From Daphnia pulex (lineage: Eukaryota > Arthropoda > Branchiopoda > Diplostraca > Daphniidae): a stretch of DNA of 64,000 nt. The notes under the pieces are model-generated. The model saw nothing but the letters and a program-made list of their open reading frames with translations, ran no database searches and was not told where the DNA came from. The stretch lies in NCBI RefSeq assembly GCF_021134715.1, contig NC_060024.1, positions 11,780,001-11,844,000 on the forward strand, written 5' to 3'. This document shows positions 34,920-49,360 of the stretch, piece after piece. Position numbers and translations under genes: made by a program. The first letter of the stretch is position 1. Each line of letters opens with the position of its first letter.

Positions 34920-35000
34920 AACACTGGCACCACATCCTGCATACAACAGTTGAAGTTGTCTTCATTACACCTTTCACCATCTGGCTGCACCAAGAAGCGG
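34920..35000 (-). repeat. Duplicated exon-like module R2, copy a
   Basis: On the minus strand this reads from a GGTGCAG acceptor into GATGGTGAAAGGTGT. Diverged relatives lie at 39,507-39,605 and about 40,385-40,445. All share the GGTGAAAGG core in the same orientation. Confidence 0.55.
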
Positions 35001-35544
35001 GATTGTTAGACCTATTGAAGAACATAGAAAAATTACCATCGGGAAACACAAGTATGCATACACAATAAAACAGGACTCATTATGAAAAAAGAATACAAGG
35101 AGTAAGGACAAACTACGCAGTCAAACAGATCTCTCCGATATCTACAATTTACTAAGGAAGTAAGAATTAGCAAGGTATTCAAGTTGCAAATTGATCTCTA
35201 GTCATATTAACAAAGTACTTAAGTAGAAAATTGGATAAAAATAATTACTTTTGCTTTTGCATGGGACGAGACGTACGGGTACAGGCGGCAAGACACACGA
35301 GGCACGACATTTCGACAAAATTAACAGGCACTCAAGTCCGAGTTAATGATTTGACAAATTGGTATTGAAATCGCCTGTAAATTTACACATCGAAGTTTAA
35401 CATTACATATTTATAACCCTAAGAAATTAACAAAAAATACCTTTACATTTTCATCATGCCAAACGTCACGACCGGCATCCGCATCCCACTTCTGCTGCGT
35501 CAAGGAACAAAATGGCCGGATTTGGTTTTGGTCCCCTGAAGACA

Positions 35545-35562
35545 CTCGCGCCACCTAGCGAC
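35545..35562 (-). promoter_or_regulatory. CTCF-like motif (minus strand)
   Basis: On the minus strand the bases read TCGCTAGGTGGCGC, a full match to the insect CTCF core AGGTGGCGC. It sits in the upstream exon-like block ending at 35,441. Confidence 0.35.
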
Positions 35563-35809
35563 ACTCAATTGGATTGCTTGCTTGCAGACAGCACGCAGCA
35601 GCTAAATTTGAATTCGTCACGCCATTCACTAGCTGGCACGAAATGAATCAAGTGGGGATGGGCACTAGATTACTCCAGCAGCTTTCCCTATGACACAACC
35701 ACAAATTCTTTAGTTAGCTATTTCGGATCATTCTCCTCAACTTTTTCAACACAACAATCTATAATATTAAAAGCAAGTATGGAGGGTCAAGACAAATAAT
35801 ACAACTTAC

Positions 35810-35925
35810 AATTTTGTGAAGAAAAGAATCATTTTCCTGCCTGTGGCTGTAAGGCAGCAGCAACGTGTTGTCTGTGTTTGAGTTAGGGTTCCAACTAACT
35901 TTGGCATAAAAAATTAGTCATGTTG
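35810..35925 (-). repeat. Duplicated exon-like module R1, copy a
   Basis: Matches 39,896-40,006 with substitutions and small gaps, in the same orientation. Shared landmarks are AACTTTGGCAT, GGCAGCAGCAAC and, on the minus strand, a GTAAGT donor at the end. Confidence 0.65.
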
Positions 35926-36956
35926 CATACTATAGGAAATATTTCAATAAATATTCCAACATTCATGCAATAAGGTAAAGTTAGTTGTTCCCTACTACTT
36001 GAGTAGAACATTCAGAAAAATACAAATCTGGTCATGTGCCCTGTGTCTTTTCACAGGACTTCTCTCAAGTCCCAAGTTGCTGCAATTAACCTGAAGATTA
36101 CCCATGGCCTGTATTATGTCAAATAATAGATAATATGAAATAAAAGTTAAAAATTTCTCAAGGAAGAATAATACTTGTCTATCAATGCATTATTTGTAGA
36201 AAACATGAAAAAAACAACATGTGTTGTCCACGCTGGGGTTAGTGATCTACCAACATCATTAGAATTTAGAAACTCAAGATCACCAATAGAATATGAACTA
36301 AAAATGTAAAGAGGTATTCAAAAAATTGTGACTAAGCTATTATGGGTTTTTACCTGTAGCAACAGGATAAAGCATCCAGCAGAACGACGATTTTAATCAA
36401 AGAATTGATGATAGGAGCCTACTTGTAGTTTCAGTTGCCTTCCGCGTTCCTTCCTACACGTTATAATAAGAAATATGTAAGGTGATGCAACACACATACG
36501 GAATAAATCACATCACAAACAAGTTGCACAGAAATAAACTTGAATTCACTTATGAATTCATCGGTAACTTTCATGGAAAAATTAAGGAAAACTTTTGACA
36601 ACCACCCAACAATCCGCCATCACATGATAAACACGAACACCTATGTCATCTATTGGACACCTCTGACACCACTGACATGACACACAACATAAAATTTTTG
36701 AATTCTAGTGATATTGAAGATCTTAAAAAACATTATTGCTTTGAATTAAAACTATTACATATATGGGATTTAAAAAATGTTTTCACCGCACTGGTTATCG
36801 GGCTGCAGTTCTGTATCTGCCATGTAACTTAAAGCAATTCAGTTCTTTAGCTACTTGTATAACTTGAACGGTGCACTTTTATTTGCCTAAACCTAGCTTG
36901 AAATCTTGAGAATAGTACAGAGAATAAAGCTCACTTGCTAGTTTTATGCAAAGTTT

Positions 36957-37266
36957 CCGGAAGTATACCGGAAGTAAGCGATAGCGCATTAACCATTGAG
37001 CTGCCGACAAAATAAACCAAATATTCATGATCTCCGTGAAATTTGGGGTCGATTAGGTGTAATTTTTCCGAAATCCAAAATTTGGTCAAAATCGAGATTT
37101 TTCCTGAACTATAGTTCAGGATAATTCTAGAAACCGGAAGTACGCGTACGTAGAAAAAAAAACATGAACTTTACCAAAAATTGGACGAGGATCACGAATA
37201 TGTGGTTCTTTTGTGCGTCAGATGAGTATTTACTAAACTACTGACAGAAATGAGAAAACCGGAAGT
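36957..37266 (+). promoter_or_regulatory. Cluster of four CCGGAAGT (ETS-type) motifs
   Basis: CCGGAAGT occurs at 36,957, 36,968, 37,134 and 37,259, all on the plus strand. This octamer is the high-affinity ETS/GABP core. A 20 bp perfect palindrome lies between copies. The cluster abuts inverted repeat arm B, so it may instead belong to a repeat family. Confidence 0.35.
37102..37121. repeat. 20 bp perfect palindrome
   Basis: TCCTGAACTATAGTTCAGGA equals its own reverse complement and could bind a dimeric factor or form a small cruciform. Confidence 0.9.
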
Positions 37267-37480
37267 AGAAACAAAAACACAAATTATTAAAAATCTAACA
37301 AGTGAGCTTTGTTGTGACAGAAACTGACAGCCATTACCCAGCAGTAATTTCCAGCGAGAAATTTCTTCAGAGCAAAGTAAACGTAATAAAACTGAGTGGA
37401 AAATGATCAGAGGCTATGCCGTCTAGCGTCAGGAAAAAGAAACGTTTATCAGTAATAACATGAAAAAAAAATCCGCTCTA
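37264..37480 (-). repeat. Inverted repeat arm B (diverged)
   Basis: The reverse complement of this segment aligns with 32,341-32,605; see arm A. The two arms are about 4.7 kb apart. Confidence 0.75.
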
Positions 37481-37499
37481 GCTTGTTGACACACTTAAT

Positions 37500-38517
37500 T
37501 GAAATAAGTCAATAACTAACAATAAAAGGCAAATATATTTGATACTCACGTAATATTCTCCCCTCCAAATTTATATCTCGTCTTCAGTCTTCACCAAAAA
37601 AAGCCACCACCGCAGCACATCACAAAACAACAGACGAAATCCCCAAGATGATAATGGACGTCAGTCCAACTTTTACAATGAGGAGAAGGAAGAGCTCTTG
37701 ACATTCGTTTGTGCCTTGTGTATGGCATGTGTTAGTGATTCAGACGTTTTAGCACCCGGGCAACAGCTCTTGGACAGTGGATTGCTGATAGGAAAAATAC
37801 GAGTTGGTAACTGTTATTCAGAATATTTTTCTATTTGTTTTGGTTTACTACAAGGTAAAGCAAATGATAAGTCAATCACAAAACGGTGAAGATGAAAAAG
37901 GCCTTTCCACACTATCCAGTCCCACAACAGCAGCATGTTTCTGGCTCATTCGATCCTCACTCTAGGTACGGTGCATCTAATTAGATTGGTAAGGCAGAAA
38001 GTCCCTCCATTTTCATTTTCTTTGTCATGTGTAATTTTCAAATAGGACTTTACCTAAAAGGGAATTATCCTACTAGGAAACTTGGTGCAGAAGTAGTTGA
38101 TTGACAATTCTGGATGTGACATGAGGGTAATTATTTAAAAAAAAAATTTTCAACAGACATTGCCTGTGATATATCTATTGCTGTTTGAAGCAAAATCTGT
38201 CTTTTTCTCTGCAGGTTTTGATGTTTAAATGATGTTCAAGTTGTTAATGGAGATGCCAATGAGGAGACGCTGATAAGTGTGCTTGAAGCTGACTGGCCTT
38301 GATGGTTGGTGGTGGTGCTTGTTCATCTGTCATGTCACATTCATGCAGCATACGATGTAGGTAATCTGTTCCTACATGATTTTGGGGTGAACCTATCGAC
38401 ATTTGTCGTATCCTAATCTTTCCGCGCCCAACAATTGCGGTTGGGTATATTATATTTCTAAAATTGTGGGTGTTGTGATCGTTCAATTTTAATGATTACT
38501 TAAGTGCAGGTGGTTAT
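37500..38517. other. Unassigned AT-rich DNA with splice-like signals
   Basis: Plus-strand signals such as CACTCTAG before GTACGG and CTCTGCAG before GTTTTGATG hint at further exons, for example at about 37,640-37,800 and 38,219-38,500. I could not join them into a consistent transcript, and no frame longer than about 80 codons is present. Confidence 0.25.
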
Positions 38518-39020
38518 GTTTACTTAATATAGCGGGGAGGAAAAGATATGCACTTATAAAATATAAATATAAAAAATAAATGAAAAAAAGGATTTCCCCA
38601 CAAAGATTAAAAAGTTGTGGATCGGTTATTACGGGAGTTATTATTCATAGGAGGGTTAGACTCAAAAAATTTCAAATGTTTTGCTCGTATCATGTGGGTT
38701 GATGACTGGGAGGGGGAAGTTGGTTACTTACTGTTTACTTAAGGAAACGGGGAGAGAGCAAAGATATGCACTTGTCAAGTAAAGATAGAATGATATGTGA
38801 AGGGGAAAAAAAAGGAATTATATACAAAGATTAAGGAGTTGTGAAAATGTTATTACGGGAGCGATTAATCAAAGGAGGGTTAGACTGAAAGCCCTTCAAA
38901 GTTTGCTCAAATCATGCGTTTCATCACGGTTATCACAGAGGGTGATTGAGGGGGGGGGGGAGTTGGTTACTGTTTACTTAAGGAAACAGAGGGAACACAG
39001 ATATATACACTTATAATTTA
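38518..39020. repeat. Tandem array, unit about 215-239 bp, two and a bit copies
   Basis: Copies start at 38,518, 38,733 and 38,972 with a GTTTACTTAA-type sequence. Each continues through a purine-rich GGGGAG block, AGATATGCACTT, AAAGATTAA and ATTACGGGAG before GGAGGGTTAGACT. The third copy is truncated after about 50 bp. Divergence indicates an old duplication. Confidence 0.75.
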
Positions 39021-39506
39021 TCAATCAGTCTCAAATTTCAGCAGCCTCTCATCAGTATCAACAATGGATATTGTTGATGGAACGGCGGCGAACGATTGAA
39101 CTGAAACATAAACGGAGATTTAATTAAGTCAATGATTAAATGAGAGACTAAAATAAGCATTGCCTAAAAGATATGATCTACTTCTGGAAATAGTTAGATC
39201 AGATCAAGATTTGAGACAATCTCGCCGCTCATTTCGGGTTCCGCAGTGGGACTAGCTGTTCATTATTTCTCCGACTTCCTTCTCCTTTTGAAGTATTGCA
39301 CAGCGGTCGTTTGTTAGTTATGGAAACGAGGCTTAACAGAAGAAAGTACAATATGCAATTGTCTATCATAAATTACTTCAATGGCAAATAATCTCGTCAA
39401 GTATCTTGGGCCCAACGCTAAGTTCCGGTACGGAAACATGTTAACAAAAGAACCTAACCTAGGTGGTCCCAAAGGACACACAAAACAGTTTAAGCAAAAC
39501 ATTTCA

Positions 39507-39605
39507 CAGAACACCAACACGCTCCAGAATACACCGGCACCACAGACTCCGTGCCACAGCTGAACTTGATTTGATGACGCCTTTCACCGGCTGGCCGCAC
39601 CAAAT
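39507..39605 (-). repeat. Duplicated exon-like module R2, copy b
   Basis: Related to 34,920-35,000; on the minus strand it reads GCCGGTGAAAGGCGTCATCA. A third, weaker relative lies at 40,385-40,445. Confidence 0.55.
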
Positions 39606-39895
39606 AACCATTTAGTGTTAAAGAACAATGCAGAGATATCAGCTGGCTGTTGAACCTATTTTATTACAAACTGAAATTACTATTAAGGAACAGATTTCTA
39701 ATGTTCAACTGAAAAGAGTAAAATCAAATTGGGAGGAGTAATGTTGAACTAAGCAGTTCCTCAAATTTGTTATGATGTAAGAAATTTTACAGAGTCCAGA
39801 GTAAACAAGATTTTCCAATTACACATGAAGTAAATGATGAAAATTAAATCATGTAAAACCCAATCTAAAAGTATGGGAGTCAAGACAAAATATAA

Positions 39896-40006
39896 AACTT
39901 ACTTTTGTCTTAAGAAATTGAGTAACTTTTCTGTCTGTGGGTGTGAGGCAGCAGCAACTGTTAGGGTTAGAATTCTGACAACTTTGGCATCAAACAGTTC
40001 AACATG
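39896..40006 (-). repeat. Duplicated exon-like module R1, copy b
   Basis: Second copy of the module at 35,810-35,925, again ending in a GTAAGT donor on the minus strand. Confidence 0.65.
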
Positions 40007-40519
40007 TTGAATCTAAAACGGAAATGCGTCAATTAATATAAAAGTATTTCCGGTTTCTGCAAAATGGACAACAGTGAAGTCATGTGATCAGATAATTTGG
40101 CCCAGTGGAATTCAGCTTTGGACAGGAATAGCTATTTCACAGGTAACGCACGTGAAGATAAACAAAAATCGCAATTCTATTGTCTTTCTTCAAAAGGCTT
40201 CAGCACTGAATCTATTTTTGACTGATTCCACAGTTTACATTTCTAGATGTCTATATTAAAACAATCTAATTCTAATCATTAAGAAAAAATTCCTGTAAAA
40301 ACCTTGTATCCAGAGAAGCTGAAGAAGGTTAGCAAAGTAACTGTAGATTCACCAACACAAGAGACAACGACAGTTTGTTCCGAGTTGAGCACACCTTTCA
40401 CCATCAACACATTAAGCAGCAAACACCACTGTTCACCAGCTTGAATTAGTCTAGCAATAAAAAAACAAGGGAAAAAGATTGAATTAGCTATGGAAATACG
40501 CAGTAGTTGCAAAATGAAA

Positions 40520-40758
40520 TTAGCAACCAACGACTTCTTTCAAAGGTGCTTTAACAATATTTTTATCATAATTACGCAGCTGAAAAATATCAACACTTGT
40601 TTTAAAAACATCAAGTGGAGATGAAACAAAATGAAAATATGTAATGAAATATCCAAATAAGGAATATAGTGACTTAAGACTACTACAACATCTTAATTTT
40701 TGAAAAGGAATATAAAAATAATTACCATTGCAATTAAGTTTGTGGTACGAGACGACAT
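40520..40758 (-). CDS. Candidate spliced 30-residue small ORF (weak)
   Basis: An ATG at 40,758 gives 11 codons (MSSRTTNLIAM) to a GTAATT donor at 40,725. The next acceptor (TTTTTCAG) leads at 40,579 into 19 in-phase codons (LRNYDKNIVKAPLKEVVGC) and a TAA. I recognise no family. The related block near 35,300 does not keep the frame. Two short phase-compatible exons can arise by chance, so this is only a candidate micropeptide within the non-coding locus. Confidence 0.15.
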
Positions 40759-41518
40759 TTCGGCATACGGACAGCAATTTCAGGCCACATCCGCCACATG
40801 GTCAGATGACACACTGGGAGTGGGACTGAAATTGTAGGCAAAATAACCGTTAGATTCACACATGAATAATTTCTATTTAACATACATACTACTAATGGAT
40901 AAAAACTAAATAAATTACCTTTCTATCTTCATGATGGACAATGTTGGAAACCCGAAGTAATCGAATACAAATCATAACACACCATACAGCGTCAGCGTCC
41001 AGAAAACGAATGACGTGAATTGATTTTGCTACCGAACACCACACCGGCACACCCCCTGGTGGACGAATTCGAACCCCACCTATTGACAAAATTACAAGTG
41101 GCAACTTCACAACCTTAAATACAACCAGTCAACCACTGATTAGAAAATGCTTGGAGTCATAAAAATGTCCAACAAATTAATAAAAAGTAGAAAAAAATTT
41201 ACCGCCTTCGTCCTTTTACTTCAAAACTTCGCCATAAGGAAAATCAAATCATCACTTACTGCGACGAGTTGGATTATTCTGCAGATTGCTGCCGATATTG
41301 GACTTCTTCTTTAATCAACAAAGAATTCTTTTGCAGTATTAATGGATGTGCAAAGAGACATCTTATTTGCTGTACAGAAACGAACGTGAATGAAATGAAC
41401 ATGAAGTTGTACAGATGTACAACTTCACGATGATGACTTAAAGATTGGCGAGACTGATACAAGATGCGATCTCATTTTCTCGTAGTAACAACCGAAAGGG
41501 GTATAGCTGAAGTAGAGC

Positions 41519-42722
41519 CTGCAAAATAAATTAAAAAAAGTCGCATTTGGTCAAATAAAGCGACAAGCCGACAACAACTCACATATTACTATTTATAAAG
41601 TGTTATAACTAATGCATCTATTGGGTTGTTTTGAAAACATCTCGTTTAATGACACTTCTAGGCTTCTAGCTGTGGAACAGAGGACAGCAGAAAAGTCGCG
41701 ACTCGCGAGTATCCAAGAAGAATTTTAATTTCTCCATTCACCAGACGAAAGTTGTTCCGAAAACAATTGCATTTCGTTTACGAATGAGATTGAGAAAATA
41801 AAAACAGTTCGTTAAACGCTACCCGAAAATAGGAAAAAAAAACTACTTGCCTTCATTAATTATTAAGGAAGTGTTGAGGTACGTAGATATTTGTCCCCTT
41901 TATGGTTGAAGAATTCGGCTAACACAAGAGAAATACCAGATAATAAAGGAAGCAACACCCCACTCATAAATAATCTTGAATATTACACAGTGATTCTAGA
42001 TGCATGCGTACATCGCATGTCACTCCAATTTGCGGATACAAGGATGTTAATGAATCTTTGAGATAACAGGCTCAATAAACATAGCACACTTCAGTGTTTG
42101 CATTTTCGAGTTTGGCGAGTTCCTCCAAAATAAAAATTCGAAAGAATAAATTACATGATGAAAATATTTATCATAAAAGGTAATTAGTATTTCTATGCAA
42201 TCAGCCATTGGCTATAAAAATATTAGTGATTTCGACAAATCCGATAAATGAGACGACAGAGGAGTAGATTACTCTAGTATTTACCTTGTTCATTCTTAGT
42301 TATTCTATGTGTACTTTAGTCTTTGTGAGTTCCAGTTAAAAGTGCTTAAAATCTTTTAACATCTGGCTGCAAGTCTGCAACAAAAACATGCACACATATA
42401 TTAAACAGCAATGAAGAAGATCCATCACTTCTTTTACTATAATACTTAAAATAATAATCAAATAAGTATTTAAACTTGTGGACGTTCAGGCCCACATCGA
42501 AAGTAGTGAACGCCGGGACCTGAACGCCGGGGCCTGAACGTCATACATCCAATTATTAATAAGGTTATAATGTGCACAAAGAATTTCCAATTACTGAAAA
42601 ACTTACAGAAAAAAACCGACAGAAGTTATGAAAGTTGAAATGGAAGATCATACTTAAAATAATCTCATTTGATTTCAAGCCAACTATCAAGTGAAATAAA
42701 TGTATTTGGAATGTCCCTGCCA
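41519..42722. other. Intergenic DNA between the repeat locus and mesd
   Basis: AT-rich sequence without a supportable gene. It probably holds the 5' flank of the minus-strand candidate RNA and the 3' UTR of mesd. A small GC-rich inverted repeat at 42,481-42,542 stands out. Confidence 0.5.
42481..42542. repeat. GC-rich hairpin with 13 bp perfect arms
   Basis: GACGTTCAGGCCC (42,481-42,493) is the exact reverse complement of 42,530-42,542. The loop holds further GAACGCCGGG-type repeats. Its GC content contrasts sharply with the AT-rich surroundings. Lying downstream of mesd, it could be a structured UTR element. Confidence 0.75.
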
Positions 42723-43692
42723 TTACAGTTCTTGTTTAACTTTTGTTTTCTTTGTTTTTTTTTTCTCTTTGGATGATTCTTTTACCTAAAGAAGACATTT
42801 GATTCAATCAGCAAAGTAATGAAATGGCCCCAACAGACAAATGGAATATGAACTATACAATAGAATTTAGTTTGTGACCAATGACCAAAGTCAAAAGTAT
42901 TCCACAATCACTATGGTCTTTCTTAAATAAAATTAATTATTACTACTTACATTTTCTGGGTTTCCTTTCCCTGGATAAATTTTATTTTCTATTGTTACTG
43001 AGAAACATCTATCTTGATCAACCAAAAAGTTTTTAGCCTCCCAAGCTTGTGAGCCATCACGAAACATAAAAATGGCACGATTGTCATCCACCATAAACCT
43101 TGAAATACAGAATTAGATATAAAAATTTATCATAAACAATATCAAACAAATATACCTCTCAGCTTGAATATGGTTATTCCATAGTGCACTCTGCCACAAC
43201 TTTGTCATGTCATCTGCTTCATTGCGTGTGACATCTCCAGCAACTTGTACAAAAGTCATAATTGTTTTGCCCTTTTTTGATACTTTTAATAAATTTTCTG
43301 GATCAGAAGTATCAATCTGAAAAATCCATACAAAAAGGTTTGATATTTTAAATAGTATTAGACTTGATGGATGCAATACACCTTTGGTTACCTTTGAAAA
43401 GTCTATTGGTGGAGGCTTGCGTAGGTGCTCAGGAAGCTCATCATTAGGTAGTGGTTCTTCATCTTCCTAAATGATAAAATTATGTGAAATCTATACATTG
43501 TATTTTATACAAACAATAACATACATCCCACTGATCAAGCAGTCTTTCTAGGTCAGCTTCACTATAATCTCTAATATCTTTCTTTGCCCATGCTGGTTTC
43601 TCGCCATCCTTACTTTTTTTACCACCATTAACCAAAAGTAATGAGTTGAAAGCAAACAACAATATGACAATGTTAAGTTTCCTAGAAACCAT
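42723..43692 (-). CDS. mesd: MESD (Boca) chaperone for LDL-receptor-family proteins
   Basis: Five exons on the minus strand (43525-43692, 43392-43466, 43156-43316, 42951-43098, 42723-42785) encode 204 residues. The start ATG at 43,692 precedes a hydrophobic signal peptide (LNIVILLFAFNSLLLVNG). The MESD signature follows: KKDIRDYSEADLERLLDQW, PPPIDFSKID, KKGKTIMTFVQV, RAIFMFRDGSQAWE and YPGKG. The tail is lysine-rich and ends KQEL, a KDEL-like ER retrieval signal. MESD/Boca works in the ER to fold the beta-propeller/EGF modules of LDL-receptor relatives, including the Wnt co-receptor LRP5/6 (Arrow). Length is close to the family norm. The gene is head-to-head with the USP gene. Confidence 0.95.
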
Positions 43693-43830
43693 TTTAGACA
43701 ATGCTGGGACACGAATGATATGTTCTTGTTCTATTCTAGAAATGTTCCTTATTTCTTAATCAAAACGAAATTGAAACTAGTCAACCAGTTGAATAATGAC
43801 ACGTTTGTTTTGATGGATATAAATTTATAC

Positions 43831-43893
43831 TGCTGCCACCTATAGTAGAACATTGGAGGCGAAGTAATCATTTCGAAGATAGGTGGCGCTGCC
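43831..43893. promoter_or_regulatory. Shared promoter with two opposed CTCF-like motifs
   Basis: The interval between mesd and the USP gene contains TATAGGTGGCAGCA on the minus strand (43,831-43,844) and GATAGGTGGCGCTGCC on the plus strand (43,878-43,893). The second contains the insect CTCF core AGGTGGCGC. The two point in opposite directions 34 bp apart. Their position suggests a boundary or promoter-architecture role; this is motif-based inference. Confidence 0.4.
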
Positions 43894-44037
43894 ACATGCG
43901 CCATTAACACCGGCCTAAGAAACATAATTTTCTGTTTCGTTTCGCCATTCCTGTTGGTTTGGTTGTGTTCGCCGACTAAAGCCATTGTCTGCAATCTTTT
44001 TTAATTTCAGTGAAGGAACAGGAGTGTTAACAAAAAA

Positions 44038-44180
44038 GTAAGTGTTGTTTATGGTATGTTATGCTGTTTTACCTTTGTATGATTTACTTGTGCAGCCTTT
44101 TTGTTGTTGTTGTGTTATAATTATAAAGTTAGAGTACAAAATTCAATTTACCATTTTTAAAAACAACTTTTTAATTCTAG
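44038..44180 (+). other. Proposed 5' UTR intron of the USP gene
   Basis: A strong GTAAGT donor at 44,038 and a TTCTAG acceptor ending at 44,180 suggest a non-coding first exon followed by the exon containing the ATG at 44,296. Confidence 0.5.
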
Positions 44181-44295
44181 CCTGATTTCTTCATTTTCCA
44201 AAGTCAGAGGCATCATAAATGAAATTGGATTTCATTAACTGATTCGGACTAATGGATGACAAGTTGTGAAATAGAAGTGGACACATGCTGAGTGA

Positions 44296-48684
<4,389 letters not shown>

Positions 48685-49360
48685 AATTAATTATTTTGCT
48701 TATAGGAAACATAAGAAACTCTTTATCTGTGAATGGGAAAGTTGAAGCTCTAAATGACGAACATTCCTAACTCGTTCGTGGAATCGGAAATGTGCAAATC
48801 ATTTCGATGTCGTGTTTGTTTTGTTTGTTAATTTTTTTTTAAAGAAGTTCCTGTAAATGATTAAACAGCTTGGAACCGATAAAATCAGAAGCTGACCCGT
48901 AATTTGCCATGCTTGTTTAAAGTTTTTTTTTTTTTTTTCAATTTCTTTTATCTTGATACAAAGAGCGTACCTCCGTCTTTGACTGTCGTTTGTTCCTTAT
49001 TTGCATACTCCCCTTTTCTTGTACTAAACACAATACACATATGCCAGTGTTTGAAATTGACTGAGCACCTAGAAGTTTTAATTTAGTGGCAAAACAAGTT
49101 ATTCTCGGGAAAAGGCTCGTTATTTTACATTATATAAAAGAAAAAAAATTCATTAGAACAGGATTATATTAGATGCTCAATGTCAACAGGTGTTGCATAT
49201 TTTTGTGTATGTTTTACCCTTTCCAGACTTGTGTGGCCTAAAAGAATTTATCCCTAAAAGTTTTCGAACTCGATCCGTCACATTTCCCATGTAGGCTAGT
49301 TGTAACAGTTAACTGATGACCACTTAAACTTGGTGAAAAATAGTAATAAAGGGACTATTA
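48685..49360. other. Convergent 3' region of the USP and Pcyt1 genes
   Basis: AT-rich 3' UTR-type sequence shared by two converging genes. No coding frame or RNA gene is supportable. Confidence 0.6.

Larger units (their letters stand above)
34261..41518 (-). ncRNA. Candidate spliced non-coding locus with duplicated exons
   Basis: Read on the minus strand, this interval has a series of exon-like blocks with good donors and acceptors: 41260-41518, one ending at 40919, 40726-40825, one starting at 40579, blocks near 40,440-40,320, 40,006-39,906 and 39,600, a block at about 36,455-36,357, then 35,920-35,810, one ending at 35441, about 35,374-35,249 and about 34,990. Several occur as diverged copies. 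A TTTATT at about 34,280 would be an AATAAA on this strand, close to the end of the opposing plus-strand candidate. No frame over 87 codons exists and none looks conserved. It may be one long RNA or two or three tandem-duplicated genes; exon joining is uncertain. Confidence 0.35.

Noticed and set aside
32341..37480. Autonomous DNA transposon between the inverted repeats
   Set aside because: No transposase or other mobile-element frame and no target-site duplication could be seen.
41030..41100. tRNA-like GGTTCGAATTC on the minus strand
   Set aside because: The flanking bases do not form a T stem, and no acceptor or anticodon arms fit.
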